A DNA stretch of 64,000 nt from Fibrobacter sp. GTDB lineage: Bacteria > Fibrobacterota > Fibrobacteria > Fibrobacterales > Fibrobacteraceae. The notes under the pieces were generated by a model, which saw only the letters and a list, made by a program, of their open reading frames with translations, did no database searches and had not been told where the DNA came from. Made by a program: the position numbers and the translations under genes. The DNA is taken from contig JAFPWY010000013.1 in NCBI GenBank assembly GCA_017412605.1, positions 248,001 through 312,000 on the forward strand, given 5' to 3'. Positions 24,289 to 33,311 of the stretch are shown piece after piece (position 1 is the first letter of the stretch; every line of letters starts with the position of its first letter).

Positions 24289-26001
24289 TTACGCCTGCTT
24301 GTAGCTTTCCATCGCGGCAACGTCGAGGCTCTTCACGAAGTTGTAGTGCTTCGCGACTTCGGCTTCGGCGAGGTTCAGGTACACCTTCACGCTCTTGTCG
24401 AACAGTTCAGGCGACTTGGTGGCATCGCGGAGGAGCAGCTGGCTCATCACGCAGTTGGCGGCCATTTCGTACAGGTGACGGCTGCAGAGGTCGGTGAACT
24501 CGTTGTTGTTCGCGGCCTTCACGAATTCCACAGCTTCGTTGTACTTCATGTCCATGGCCTTTGCGCGGGCCTTGAGTGCTTCGTATTCCGGGCGCACATC
24601 CTGAGCTTCGAATTCTTCGAGCATCTGGCTGTAAGTGCCGGTGGTCACGTGCGGGAGAGCCGCAACCGTCTGCAACTGCGTCGTACCTTCGTAAATCGAA
24701 GTGATACGGGCGTCGCGGTACAGGCGCTGGCAAGCGTATTCGAGCATGTAGCCCGAACCGCCGTGAACCTGGATGCTGTCGTAGCTGTTGATGTTCGCGT
24801 ATTCGGAGTTCATGCCCTTGGCAAGCGGAGTGCATGCGGAAGCGAGCTTCTGGTATTTCTTGAGTTCAGCCTTTTCTTCGTCGGTGAGCTTGCGGTCACG
24901 TTCGATGTCTTCGAGGCCCTTGTAGATGTCCACGTAGCTTGCGGTCAGGTACAACAGGGCGCGGCCTGCATCGAGGCGTGCCTTGATGTTGGAAATCATC
25001 TCATAGACGGCGGGGAAGTTCACGATGGCCTGGCCGAACTGCTTACGGTCCTTGGCGTAGGCGAGTGCTTCGTTGTAGGCCATCTGGCTGATGCCCACGG
25101 ACTGGGCGGCAATGCCGAGGCGTGCGCCGTTCATGAGGGCCATCACGTACTTGATGAGACCGAACTTGCGGCGGCCGCAGAGTTCAGCCTTGGCGTTCTT
25201 GTAGACAAGTTCGCAAGTCGGGCTTCCGTGGATACCCATCTTGTTTTCGATGCGGCGGACGTCAACGCCACCGTCGCGCTTGTCGTAGATGAACATGGAA
25301 AGACCACGACCGTCGCGGGTGCCTTCTTCGGAGCGGGCGAGCACCAGGTGGATGTCGCTATCGCCGTTCGTGATGAAGCGCTTCACACCGTTCAGGTACC
25401 AGCACTTGTCTTCTTCGCTGTAGGTGGCCTTGAGCATCACGCGCTGCAGGTCGGAACCGGCATCGGGTTCGGTCAAGTCCATCGACATCGTTTCACCGGC
25501 GCAGATGCGCGGGATAAAGCGGGAGCGCTGGTCTTCGTCGCCGAATTCATAGAGCGTCTCGATGCAGTCCTGCAAGGACCAGATGTTCTCGAAACCGGCG
25601 TCTGCAGAGGCGATCATTTCGTTGATGGCCGTGTAAGCGGTAATCGGGAAGTTCAGGCCGCCAAAGCGGCGCGGCATCGTGACACCGTTGAGGCCAGCCT
25701 TGCGGGTGGCTTCGAGGTTTTCGTAGGTCTTTGCTGCGTAACGAACGCGGCCGTTTTCGCAGTGCGGGCCTTCGGCGTCCACTTCTTCCGAGTTCGGGAA
25801 GACGGTGTTCGCGGTGATGTCGCCAGCGACTTCGAGCACGCGGTTGTAGTTGTCCATCGCGTCGGCGAAATCTTCCGGCGCATAGTCGAAAGCGTCCTTG
25901 TCGGCATAGCCCTTTTCCTTGAGCTCGACAATGCGCGGCATCAGGGAATTGCTTTCGAGGTTGAATTTAATCTCGGGATGATCTGTATAAAAATTCGCCA
26001 T
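24289..26001 (-). CDS. acyl-CoA dehydrogenase with C-terminal extension
   Basis: FAD-dependent acyl-CoA dehydrogenase, 570 aa, longer than the common ~380-aa enzymes because of an ~120-residue helical C-terminal extension. Family features: MDLTEPDAGSDLQ (substrate/flavin region, ~175-187), GVKRFITNGDSD (~206-216), YAKDRKQFGQAI (~315-325) and the catalytic Glu438 in IYEGTTQLQ. It is the last gene of etfB-etfA-acd, so its electrons pass to the adjacent electron transfer flavoprotein. The acyl substrate cannot be read from sequence; oxidation or, in an anaerobe, enoyl-CoA reduction are both possible. Confidence 0.93.
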   Translation of the reverse strand: MANFYTDHPEIKFNLESNSLMPRIVELKEKGYADKDAFDYAPEDFADAMDNYNRVLEVAGDITANTVFPNSEEVDAEGPHCENGRVRYAAKTYENLEATRKAGLNGVTMPRRFGGLNFPITAYTAINEMIASADAGFENIWSLQDCIETLYEFGDEDQRSRFIPRICAGETMSMDLTEPDAGSDLQRVMLKATYSEEDKCWYLNGVKRFITNGDSDIHLVLARSEEGTRDGRGLSMFIYDKRDGGVDVRRIENKMGIHGSPTCELVYKNAKAELCGRRKFGLIKYVMALMNGARLGIAAQSVGISQMAYNEALAYAKDRKQFGQAIVNFPAVYEMISNIKARLDAGRALLYLTASYVDIYKGLEDIERDRKLTDEEKAELKKYQKLASACTPLAKGMNSEYANINSYDSIQVHGGSGYMLEYACQRLYRDARITSIYEGTTQLQTVAALPHVTTGTYSQMLEEFEAQDVRPEYEALKARAKAMDMKYNEAVEFVKAANNNEFTDLCSRHLYEMAANCVMSQLLLRDATKSPELFDKSVKVYLNLAEAEVAKHYNFVKSLDVAAMESYKQA

Positions 26002-26006
26002 ATCGC

Positions 26007-27032
26007 CTACTTATTGTTTGCCTTGTAATACTTGATCATCTTCGGGAGGACTTCTTCGACGGTGCCGTTGATCACGTAATCAGCGATAGCGTTGATCGGA
26101 GCTTCGGGGTCGGAGTTCACGGAGATGATGATACCTGAATCCTGCATGCCAGCGAGGTGCTGGATCTGGCCGGAAATACCGAAAGCGATATAGACCTTCG
26201 GGCGGACAGTCACGCCGGTCTGACCGATCTGGCGGTCATGATCGACAAAGCCCGCATCCACGGCGGCGCGGCTTGCGCCGACTTCAGCGTGGAGTTCCTT
26301 GGCAAGTTCGAACAGCATGTCGAAGTTTTCCTTGGAACCCATACCGTAACCACCGGCCACCACGATCGGGGCGCCCTTGAGGTTGTGCTTGGCCTTTTCC
26401 ACATGGCGTTCGAGCACCTTGACCACGTATTCCGTTTCCGGTACGTACTTGGCCACGTCGTGCTTGATGACTTCGCCCTTGTAGTTCGGGTCCACGATTT
26501 CTTTCTTCATCACGCCTTCGCGCACGGTTGCCATCTGCGGACGGTGTTCCGGGTTCACGATCGTCGCGACGATGTTGCCGCCGAATGCCGGGCGGATCTG
26601 GCAAAGCTGGTTTTCGTAAGCCTTCTTCACGCCACCGATGCTCATTTCGAAGCTGTCGATTTCGAGTTCGGTACAGTCGGCGGTAAGGCCGCTGTGCATG
26701 GCGCTGGAGATGCGCGGGCCGAGGTCACGGCCAATCACCGTTGCACCGAGCAAGCAAATCTGCGGCTGCTCTTCCTTGAAGAGGTTCACCACGAGGGCTG
26801 CATGCGGGTTGGTGGTGTAGGGGAACAGGCCTTCGGCATCGAATACATGAACCTTGTCCACGCCGTAGGGGAAAACCTGCTTTTCAATGCCATCGAGGCC
26901 CTTGCCGGCGCAGATGCACTCGAGCTGAACGCCGAGCGTGTTGGCCAGCTTGCGACCCTTGGACAAAAGTTCGAGGGAAACGTCAACGACGGTCGTGCCC
27001 TCAATTTCGCAATATACAAATACGTTATTCAT
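26007..27032 (-). CDS. etfA: electron transfer flavoprotein alpha subunit
   Basis: EtfA, 341 aa. The C-terminal FAD domain is typical: VVAGGYGMGSKENF, ELHAEVGASRAAVDAGF, GQTGVTVRPKVYIAFGISGQIQHLAGM and the closing INSVNSDPEAPI-like segment (ISVNSDPEAPINAIADY). The N-terminal domain carries GRDLGPRISSAMHSGLTADC. It forms a heterodimer with EtfB and moves electrons to or from the acyl-CoA dehydrogenase encoded 5 nt downstream. EtfB is 3 nt upstream, so the three genes form one tight operon. Whether this ETF bifurcates electrons cannot be decided by eye. Confidence 0.95.
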   Translation of the reverse strand: MNNVFVYCEIEGTTVVDVSLELLSKGRKLANTLGVQLECICAGKGLDGIEKQVFPYGVDKVHVFDAEGLFPYTTNPHAALVVNLFKEEQPQICLLGATVIGRDLGPRISSAMHSGLTADCTELEIDSFEMSIGGVKKAYENQLCQIRPAFGGNIVATIVNPEHRPQMATVREGVMKKEIVDPNYKGEVIKHDVAKYVPETEYVVKVLERHVEKAKHNLKGAPIVVAGGYGMGSKENFDMLFELAKELHAEVGASRAAVDAGFVDHDRQIGQTGVTVRPKVYIAFGISGQIQHLAGMQDSGIIISVNSDPEAPINAIADYVINGTVEEVLPKMIKYYKANNK

Positions 27033-27035
27033 AGG

Positions 27036-27917
27036 CTAGCCAATAATCTTCTCGTCTAAAAGTTCCTTGATAAGTCCTTCAACGTCGGCGTCGCTCGCGG
27101 TAAGCGTGCGGCTTTCCTTCGCCTTGAACACGATGTTCTTGACAGCCTTCACGTTCGTCGGAGAACCGGCCTTACCGATCTGCGTCGGGTCGGCGTCGAT
27201 ATCCGCGGCACCCCACTGCGGGATGTCGAGGTAGGGCTTCTTCGCGATGAGGGCGGCGTACTTTTCGGCGGCTTCCGGAGCGCGTTCGGCGACGGCGGTC
27301 GCGTTCTTGTACTTCATGATGCGCTTCGCGTTGCGCGGGCGGCACGGAGCGGCACTGCCGTTCACGGTCACGACCAGCGGGAGCGGTGCTTCCACCGTTT
27401 CCACACCACCGTCAATGTGGCGGCGGATCACGACCTTGCGGGCCTTCTCGTCGAGGGAGAGGATTTCTTCGGCGTAGGTCACCTGGGTGAGGCCGAGTTT
27501 TTCTGCAATCTGCGGACCGACCTGTGCGGTGTCGCCGTCGATAGCCTGGCGGCCACCGAGGATAATGTCATAGTCGCCGACCTTCTTGACGGCCTGGGCG
27601 AGCGTGTAGCTTGTAGCGAGCGTGTCGGCGCCACCGAGGGAACGGTCCGTAATCACGTAACCGCAGTCGGCACCGCGGTACAGAGCTTCGCGGATAACTT
27701 CGGCAGACTTCGGGAGGCCCATCGTCAGCACGGTAATGGTGGAACCGGGGAACTGGTCCTTCAGGCGAAGGGCTTGCTCCAGGGCGTTCAGGTCTTCGGG
27801 GTTGAAGACCGCGGGCAATGCGGCACGATTGATAGTGCCCTGCGGCGTCATGGCGTCGGGCCCTACGTTTCGTGTGTCAGGTACTTGCTTGGCAAGCACA
27901 ACGATTTTAAGACTCAT
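27036..27917 (-). CDS. etfB: electron transfer flavoprotein beta subunit
   Basis: EtfB, 293 aa. Family motifs: LAKQVPDTRNVG at the N-terminus, NPEDLNALEQALRLKD, TVLTMGLPKSAEVIREALYRGAD, and the nucleotide-binding GGRQAIDGDTAQVGPQIAEKL. Longer than the ~250-aa mitochondrial type because of a C-terminal tail. First gene of the minus-strand operon etfB-etfA-acd; ATG 27917 is preceded by AAGGA. The upstream ~180 nt contains a plausible TATCTTATA -10 region and otherwise nothing I can assign. Confidence 0.95.
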   Translation of the reverse strand: MSLKIVVLAKQVPDTRNVGPDAMTPQGTINRAALPAVFNPEDLNALEQALRLKDQFPGSTITVLTMGLPKSAEVIREALYRGADCGYVITDRSLGGADTLATSYTLAQAVKKVGDYDIILGGRQAIDGDTAQVGPQIAEKLGLTQVTYAEEILSLDEKARKVVIRRHIDGGVETVEAPLPLVVTVNGSAAPCRPRNAKRIMKYKNATAVAERAPEAAEKYAALIAKKPYLDIPQWGAADIDADPTQIGKAGSPTNVKAVKNIVFKAKESRTLTASDADVEGLIKELLDEKIIG

Positions 27918-28064
27918 TATATCCTTAACTGTTAGTGTTTAATTTGTTGGGGTATAAGATAGAAATTTTTCAAAAAGCCGCCCAACTGCCACTTCCAGTC
28001 GTTTCCACGTCATGACGAAGTAAGAAGAATGACGCTTTTTTGTAATAAACGATTTTGCCCTTGG

Positions 28065-28098
28065 AAAAAGGAGTTTGACCCTTTGTCACTCCTTTTTT
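28065..28098. terminator. terminator of the M6 protease gene
   Basis: AAAAAGGAGT (28065-28074) pairs with ACTCCTTTTT (28088-28097), with an inner GAC/GTC pair. On the minus strand the stem is followed by T residues just beyond the stop at 28104. Confidence 0.7.
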
Positions 28099-28103
28099 AG
28101 GCG

Positions 28104-29654
28104 TTATTTCTCGATTTCCAGGTAGACCCCTTTGGGTAGGTTGGGTAGGGTTCCGAATTCGGTTCTTTGCCCTACAGGTTTGCCTAAAGCGTTAAAAATC
28201 ATGTTTCCGGGTTTGCCAGGCCTTGTTTTTTGGATGTTCCTGGTAATTGCAGTGGGTTTTTCCTGGTTGCTGCTGGAACTCACGGACGATGAAGACTCTG
28301 GTTTTGACGAACTTGACGAAGATTCGGCTAACGAGCTGGACGATTCGAGTTCTGCAGGGCAGTTTCCGCCAATACAGAACGTGAGCGAATCTCCGGGGAC
28401 CCCGATGTCGGTGATTTTGAGCCCCGTTTTGGAGCCGTCATACCAGCGAATGGCGGGGTAACTGTCGTCAGAAAAATTGGAGTAGGAGCCGCTTTTGAAG
28501 AACGTATTCGCGGTGCTTCCGGGGTCCGGCCACTGCTTTGCCTCCTTGTCGCTTGACTTGCCGGCGGAATTGGCATGCACGATCCTTAAGGTGAGCGAGT
28601 CTGCAGAGGTGTTGCCGTCTTTGAAGGCGAAATCGTAATGCTGCATTAGGAGGCCGCTGCCTTTAAGCACTTTGTTGCGACCGCTGTTGCGCACGTACGA
28701 CCATACCAGTCCTTCTTTGTCAGGCCTTGCTGGGTTCTTGTAGCGGTAACAGACTTCACCGGGTTTGGTGGTTTCTCTGCTCACATCTTCGCTTGTTATA
28801 TCGACAAATGGAATCCATCCCTGGTCTGCTCGGTAAAAGTCATTGATTGCAACGGGGTTGTTATCGCTTGCGCGATTGCCCATGGTGCAGTAGTCGCCGT
28901 ACCAGTAGAGGTCCGGCCAGCCAAAAATCATGTGCCCGCTTTCGTGAACAAAAACATATATCGAAAATTTGCCGGGCATATCCGTCATCTGGTGGTGCGT
29001 GAGGCGGACTCCGTCGCGTTTTTCGCTGGACCATCCCGAATGGGGCCACAAGCCCTGCCCCCATTCCTGTCCGGCGCCGGCATAAACGATGTTAATGGCT
29101 TCGGTCGTTCCGTCCTTGTCGTTGTCGTAGCGTGAAAAGTCCACTTGCGGATCGAAGTAGTCGAAAACCTCCTGCATGAGGATGTCGGAGCCCTTGTACT
29201 TGTTGCCTCCCTCGAACCTGTCGGTGCTTTCGTACCAGGACTTGGGATGCTTTGCACGGTACCATCCATAAACTTCGTTTACGATGTCCAGCTGCCCGTT
29301 GGAAACGTCGAGGTAGTAATCGCGCACGGAACCGTTGCAGCCGTCCTTGTTGAAACCTTCCTTGTTGAGCCAGTCTTCAATGTCGCTTGTAGAAACTGGA
29401 GCTACTTTGTCTGAAAAATCGACGAGCAATGTCAGACTGTAGAATTTTCCCTTGGGTGCGGCGTAGTGGCTTTTTGTTTGCGTAGCCGTTGTTTTCATGA
29501 GGGCGTGAGTCTGGGCACCGCGAGAATTGTCGAACGTGGGCATTGCCTCGGCGGGCCATTCTTGGACACGCTTTCCTTGATATACGATGTCTGCAAAAAG
29601 CATCGTTGGAAGCGATATCAGTGCAAGACTGAGGTGCAAAAGGCAATTTTTCAT
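28104..29654 (-). CDS. M6-family secreted metalloprotease
   Basis: Secreted zinc metalloprotease, 516 aa, of the immune-inhibitor-A (M6) type. A signal peptide (residues 1-21) is followed by the catalytic domain. The zinc site is HESGHMIFGWPD: His237, Glu238, His241 and Asp248. Asp/Asn-rich YDNDKDGTTEAIN near 177 may bind calcium. After a Ser-rich linker (~430-460) a short C-terminal domain ends NLPKGVYLEIEK, similar to type IX sorting domains. I start at ATG 29654 (GGAG 10 nt upstream) rather than an in-frame codon 27 nt earlier. Likely extracellular protein degradation. Monocistronic. Confidence 0.9.
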   Translation of the reverse strand: MKNCLLHLSLALISLPTMLFADIVYQGKRVQEWPAEAMPTFDNSRGAQTHALMKTTATQTKSHYAAPKGKFYSLTLLVDFSDKVAPVSTSDIEDWLNKEGFNKDGCNGSVRDYYLDVSNGQLDIVNEVYGWYRAKHPKSWYESTDRFEGGNKYKGSDILMQEVFDYFDPQVDFSRYDNDKDGTTEAINIVYAGAGQEWGQGLWPHSGWSSEKRDGVRLTHHQMTDMPGKFSIYVFVHESGHMIFGWPDLYWYGDYCTMGNRASDNNPVAINDFYRADQGWIPFVDITSEDVSRETTKPGEVCYRYKNPARPDKEGLVWSYVRNSGRNKVLKGSGLLMQHYDFAFKDGNTSADSLTLRIVHANSAGKSSDKEAKQWPDPGSTANTFFKSGSYSNFSDDSYPAIRWYDGSKTGLKITDIGVPGDSLTFCIGGNCPAELESSSSLAESSSSSSKPESSSSVSSSSNQEKPTAITRNIQKTRPGKPGNMIFNALGKPVGQRTEFGTLPNLPKGVYLEIEK

Positions 29655-29754
29655 AAAGCGCTCCAAAATCGAACCATCCATTTATAATTATATACTGTTT
29701 TTTTCGAAAAAAACATTCCGTCGTGCATTGGCTTGTTTTATTTAACTCCCAATT

Positions 29755-29782
29755 TTGACACATTTCGCAACTTTTCTAAATT
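29755..29782 (+). promoter_or_regulatory. pyrH promoter
   Basis: TTGACA (29755-29760), 16 nt, TAAATT (29777-29782). Downstream are a perfect hairpin GGTGCG-GAA-CGCACC (29801-29815) and three to five degenerate heptads (29816-29850) that run up to the ATG. No Shine-Dalgarno sequence is visible. Confidence 0.6.
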
Positions 29783-29815
29783 AGATTCAAGAAAATAGAT
29801 GGTGCGGAACGCACC

Positions 29816-29843
29816 CTGACTACTAACCACTAATCACGAACCA
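29816..29843. repeat. degenerate 7-nt repeat array before pyrH
   Basis: Heptads CTGACTA, CTAACCA, CTAATCA, CGAACCA occupy 29816-29843 without interruption, followed by CTTCTTA and the start codon. Confidence 0.7.
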
Positions 29844-29849
29844 CTTCTT

Positions 29850-30557
29850 ATGTCCAAATTCAAACGCATTCTCTTGAAACTCAGTGGCGAAGCCCTCGCA
29901 GGCGAAAAGGGCCACGGTATCGACAACCAGATTCTCTCCGACATGGCATCTGAAATAGCCTCCATCGTCAAGCAGGGCGTGCAGGTTGCGCTCGTGATTG
30001 GCGGCGGCAATCTCGTTCGCGGCATTTCCGCTTCTGCTGGTGGCATGAACCGCGCCCAGGGCGATGCCATGGGCATGCTTGGCACCGTGATGAACGGCCT
30101 CGCCATGCAGGATGCTCTCGACAAGCAGGGTGTCGACTCCGTAGTGATGTCCGCCATCCGCATGGAGCCGGTCTGCGAATTCTTCGACCGCCGCAAGGCC
30201 TTGAAGCTCCTTTCCGCTGGTTCCGTGGTTATCTTCTCCGCCGGTACGGGCAACCCGTTCTTTACGACGGATAGCTGTGCCGCTCTCCGTGCCATCGAAA
30301 GCGAATGCGACGTGATCATGAAGGCCACCAAGGTGGACGGCATCTACACGGCCGATCCGGTCAAGGACCCGACAGCGACCCGTTTCGACGACATCAGCTA
30401 CCAGGAAGTCATTTCCCGCGGCCTCAAGGTCATGGACACCGCGGCCGTTGCGCTCTGCATGGAAAACAACATGCCCATCTTCGTGTTCAAGATGGAAAAG
30501 GGCAACCTCACGCGTGCGGCTATCGAAGGCGACCTCGGTACGTTGGTACACTGCTAA
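29850..30557 (+). CDS. pyrH: UMP kinase
   Basis: Bacterial-type hexameric UMP kinase, 235 aa, phosphorylating UMP to UDP in pyrimidine nucleotide synthesis. Motifs: FKRILLKLSGEALAG at the N-terminus, VIGGGNLVRG, the nucleotide-binding SAGTGNPFFTTDSCAALRA and KATKVDGIYTADPVKDP, ending GDLGTLVHC. Usual length. The ATG is preceded by heptad repeats and not by a ribosome-binding site. In many genomes pyrH follows tsf; here it is a separate unit with its own promoter and is convergent, 6 nt apart, with the lipoprotein gene at 30564. Confidence 0.96.
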   Translation: MSKFKRILLKLSGEALAGEKGHGIDNQILSDMASEIASIVKQGVQVALVIGGGNLVRGISASAGGMNRAQGDAMGMLGTVMNGLAMQDALDKQGVDSVVMSAIRMEPVCEFFDRRKALKLLSAGSVVIFSAGTGNPFFTTDSCAALRAIESECDVIMKATKVDGIYTADPVKDPTATRFDDISYQEVISRGLKVMDTAAVALCMENNMPIFVFKMEKGNLTRAAIEGDLGTLVHC

Positions 30558-30563
30558 ATATTT

Positions 30564-31694
30564 TTAGTTGCTCGAGCATTCGTCAATTTGTTGTTGGACG
30601 TATGCTTTGTTTGAGTCGAGTTTTGCCTGATAGCGCGGGTTCACGATGGTGTCCCCGTCGCATATTTGTTTTGTGGCGACGACCCCGATGAAGTCTATTT
30701 CTTTTGTGCGGACGCTATCTAGACAGGCTTTTTTCGCTTCGAGTTCCTCTTCGTTCAATGTCGTCTTGACGCTGTCGATGATGGCTTCTTTGTTGTCGTA
30801 ATAAGTGCGCCTTACTTGGCTGTTGATGTAAAAGCCATCTTTTGTGCAAAGCGGTGATGGCGGTTCCACGCTGCTGCTGGACTCTGCTTCGCTGCTGGAT
30901 TCTGGTTCGCTGCTGGACACCGCTTCACTGCTGGACTCTGGTGCACTGCTGGAACTGCTGACGAAATTTTCTTTATATTCGTCTAAAGAATAGAGCAAAC
31001 CATTGACTTGTATGTAGTCATTTTGACGGAGCGCACGATGTTCTAACCAATAGTAAGCTTCGGTTTTATCGTGGGTGATGTATTTTTGCCCGTTAGAACA
31101 TTCAAACGGGGTTTGCATTTCAACTCTTATACATGATATACGTGGTATCTCTGGAACCCCGTAGAGAGGTTCTTCCAAAAATGGGGATATTTTTTCCAAG
31201 GAGTCTTCGATTGCGCTGAGTTCTTTCAGAGTGCGTGTCTTGTTATTTATTAACAAATTTTGTAAGTTGTCGGCGTTTTCTTGTCTAGATTGTTTTGTGC
31301 TGGATTCAGATTCTGTGCTGGATTCAGATTCTGTACTGTACAAAAGGCATTCGTCGCCTGGTTGAAGATTGCCTTTGGTACATGTCACAGTCGGGTCGCT
31401 GGCGAGTTTATATTGGGTTCCTTCGCTGGAACTGCTTGCGGGGGCGTTACAGTCTGCGCATGCGTCTGAACTTGAAATGGCTCCGGAGTCGGTGTTATAG
31501 ACGGGCCTGATTCCGTAAAGGGTGTCGGTCTTGATTCCGTCGAGGTCGTCGGGATTGACTGTGGGGTTGGTGCTTGATGCGTTGTTCGGATCGCTTGTAA
31601 CGTAAATGGGATCTTCGCTGTCTCCGCCGCAACTAGCCCAAAAGAACGCTGTCGAAGAAAGCAGAATTTTTTTCCAATGCTTGCGAATGTTCAT
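30564..31694 (-). CDS. lipoprotein of unknown function, paralogue A
   Basis: Predicted lipoprotein, 376 aa. Start ATG 31694 has GGAGG upstream; signal peptide MNIRKHWKKILLSSTAFFWASC, lipidated at the Cys of ASCGG. Low-complexity Ser/Glu-rich segments alternate with a Cys-containing region; near the C-terminus ICDGDTIVNPRYQAKLDSN is shared with the gene at 34587-35576. I recognise no domain and can assign no function. The pair brackets the chitinase/TIM-barrel operon, and both share an upstream sequence (yGTGGAyAATTTGTAyAA), suggesting duplication and common control. Confidence 0.8.
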   Translation of the reverse strand: MNIRKHWKKILLSSTAFFWASCGGDSEDPIYVTSDPNNASSTNPTVNPDDLDGIKTDTLYGIRPVYNTDSGAISSSDACADCNAPASSSSEGTQYKLASDPTVTCTKGNLQPGDECLLYSTESESSTESESSTKQSRQENADNLQNLLINNKTRTLKELSAIEDSLEKISPFLEEPLYGVPEIPRISCIRVEMQTPFECSNGQKYITHDKTEAYYWLEHRALRQNDYIQVNGLLYSLDEYKENFVSSSSSAPESSSEAVSSSEPESSSEAESSSSVEPPSPLCTKDGFYINSQVRRTYYDNKEAIIDSVKTTLNEEELEAKKACLDSVRTKEIDFIGVVATKQICDGDTIVNPRYQAKLDSNKAYVQQQIDECSSN

Positions 31695-31780
31695 GGTGGC
31701 CTCCAAACGGAATATCTTGACTTGTTATGCTTTCAAAATATTTCTTTTTCTAGCCCTATGAACGAGAGTTGCTTTTTTTC

Positions 31781-31797
31781 CGTGGATAATTTGTACA
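31781..31797 (-). promoter_or_regulatory. shared upstream element, copy A
   Basis: The plus strand reads CGTGGATAATTTGTACA here and TGTGGACAATTTGTATA at 35661-35677, each next to a T-run and ~90 nt before the start codon of a paralogous lipoprotein. Function unknown. Confidence 0.4.
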
Positions 31798-31808
31798 ACG
31801 GAATTTTC

Positions 31809-33311
31809 TTACTGTTTCGAGGTGGGAAAATACGCACCGCGGGCCTTGTGCGTGTCCGTGCGACCCTTGATATCGGTCATGTTGGCGCGGTTTTGGCTGT
31901 TGCTGTATCCTATACGGGCACTCTTGATGGCGGTGTTCCCTTTTTCATCTACGGTTCCTTCGATGGGCTTTTCGCTTCCATCTAGGCTTGCTTTGTAGGG
32001 AATGGTTGCGCCATTCAAAAGCTTGTCGCTGGTGATGGATACTTCGGGCGATTCCTTGTCACCGATTTCTATTCCCGAAATGGTGAACGTGGCTTCTTCG
32101 TCGGGGAGTAACCCTTTGAGTGATTTTTCGCTGCGCACACCCTTTACGGTCACGTAGGCGTTGTGGTACAACGGGGCGATGCCGATGTTTTTCACGCGAA
32201 CGGCTGCAGATACCTTGTTTACAGTGTAACCAGTGACTTCGAACTTGTAGCCTGCGTATGAACTGGCCTCGTAAACGCGGTCCTTGGTGGCGTACTTGCC
32301 TTCGGGTGCGTCGTTACCGATGACATATGTCATGTGGTACTTCTCGGCGGCCTTTTCCCAGGTGACGCCGTAAAGGCCTGCCGGGTTTAGGAACTCGTGT
32401 TGGTCTTTATCCTCGTAGTAGCTGATTTCACCGCCAGCAGGTGCTGTCTTCCAACGGTCCTTACCTATGGCCTGCCAGTTCTTTTCGTTGTCGCCGTCCC
32501 CCTGCGAGATGTCGTGTTCCTCGTGCATGAAGGAGTCGTCGAAAAGCCCGAAGTGGAGCTTCATCAAATCCTTGCTTGCGACGATGGGGGTGTATTCGTC
32601 GTCAGCGGCGTCAATCGAAATGTTCCAAGGTGTTTCTTTAAACTGTTTGTCGACATGCTTCAGGAATTCTTTTTGGTAATCCTTGTTTGCAAAATTCGAG
32701 TCCGTTAAGTCTGTGCCGAAGATGTGGTATTCTGCCCAGTGCCCGAAGCCGACCTGCACGAAGGCAATGCGCGGGTCGGTGTCGTATTTTGCGGCGAAGT
32801 CGGTGTAGAACTGCTTGTAGAACCACTTGAGCTCATCGAAGTTCCAGTTCGCATAATAGGTGACTCCGTCTCCGTCCACGTCGTTCTTCGATTCATTGTA
32901 GCCGTCCATTTCCTTGATGTACTTCGGTACGGCGGTGGCGCCTACGACTTTTTCGGTGCAGTTGGGCGCGTTGCTGATGGACTCTCCCGGGTATTCGATG
33001 CGGAAACGCACGATGGCCTGGTGCCCGCGGCTCTTGATTCCGTCGAGTAATTTTTCGAAACTGCTCCAATCGTATTCAATTTTGTCGTCGGATTTGCCTT
33101 TGACAACGGCGCAGGGGAGACAGTACGAGAATTCGAGCGAAATGGAACCTTGCAGGTCCTTCTGTTCTTCTGCCTGGTCGGGCCAGAGTACGATACCCTT
33201 CATGGGCTCAAGTGATTCAATGCTCTTGTTCAGCGCGACGGAGCGGTCTTTCGCAAATGTTGCTGCGGTCAGGGTGGCAAGCGCGATTCCCGAGATAAAC
33301 CATTTGTTCAT
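31809..33311 (-). CDS. secreted TIM-barrel-like protein (DUF4832-type)
   Basis: Exported protein, 500 aa, signal peptide MNKWFISGIALATLTAATFA. The N-terminal ~330 residues look like a glycoside-hydrolase-style barrel: GHQAIVRFRIEYPGE, ANWNFDELKWFYKQFYTDFA, DPRIAFVQVGFGHWAEYHIFG and LHFGLFDDSFMH resemble the DUF4832 group. A C-terminal beta-sandwich (VRVKNIGIAPLYHNAYVTVKG, then EEATFTISGIEIG) follows, plus a basic tail. Its ATG overlaps the TGA of the chitinase gene (ATGA), so translation is coupled. It may act with the chitinase on amino-sugar polymers; substrate unproven. Confidence 0.75.
   Translation of the reverse strand: MNKWFISGIALATLTAATFAKDRSVALNKSIESLEPMKGIVLWPDQAEEQKDLQGSISLEFSYCLPCAVVKGKSDDKIEYDWSSFEKLLDGIKSRGHQAIVRFRIEYPGESISNAPNCTEKVVGATAVPKYIKEMDGYNESKNDVDGDGVTYYANWNFDELKWFYKQFYTDFAAKYDTDPRIAFVQVGFGHWAEYHIFGTDLTDSNFANKDYQKEFLKHVDKQFKETPWNISIDAADDEYTPIVASKDLMKLHFGLFDDSFMHEEHDISQGDGDNEKNWQAIGKDRWKTAPAGGEISYYEDKDQHEFLNPAGLYGVTWEKAAEKYHMTYVIGNDAPEGKYATKDRVYEASSYAGYKFEVTGYTVNKVSAAVRVKNIGIAPLYHNAYVTVKGVRSEKSLKGLLPDEEATFTISGIEIGDKESPEVSITSDKLLNGATIPYKASLDGSEKPIEGTVDEKGNTAIKSARIGYSNSQNRANMTDIKGRTDTHKARGAYFPTSKQ

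Noticed and set aside
24346-26028. A 560-codon open frame antisense to the acyl-CoA dehydrogenase gene
   Set aside because: It is a by-product of the strong codon bias of the sense gene, carries no recognisable domain, and has no promoter or ribosome-binding site of its own.
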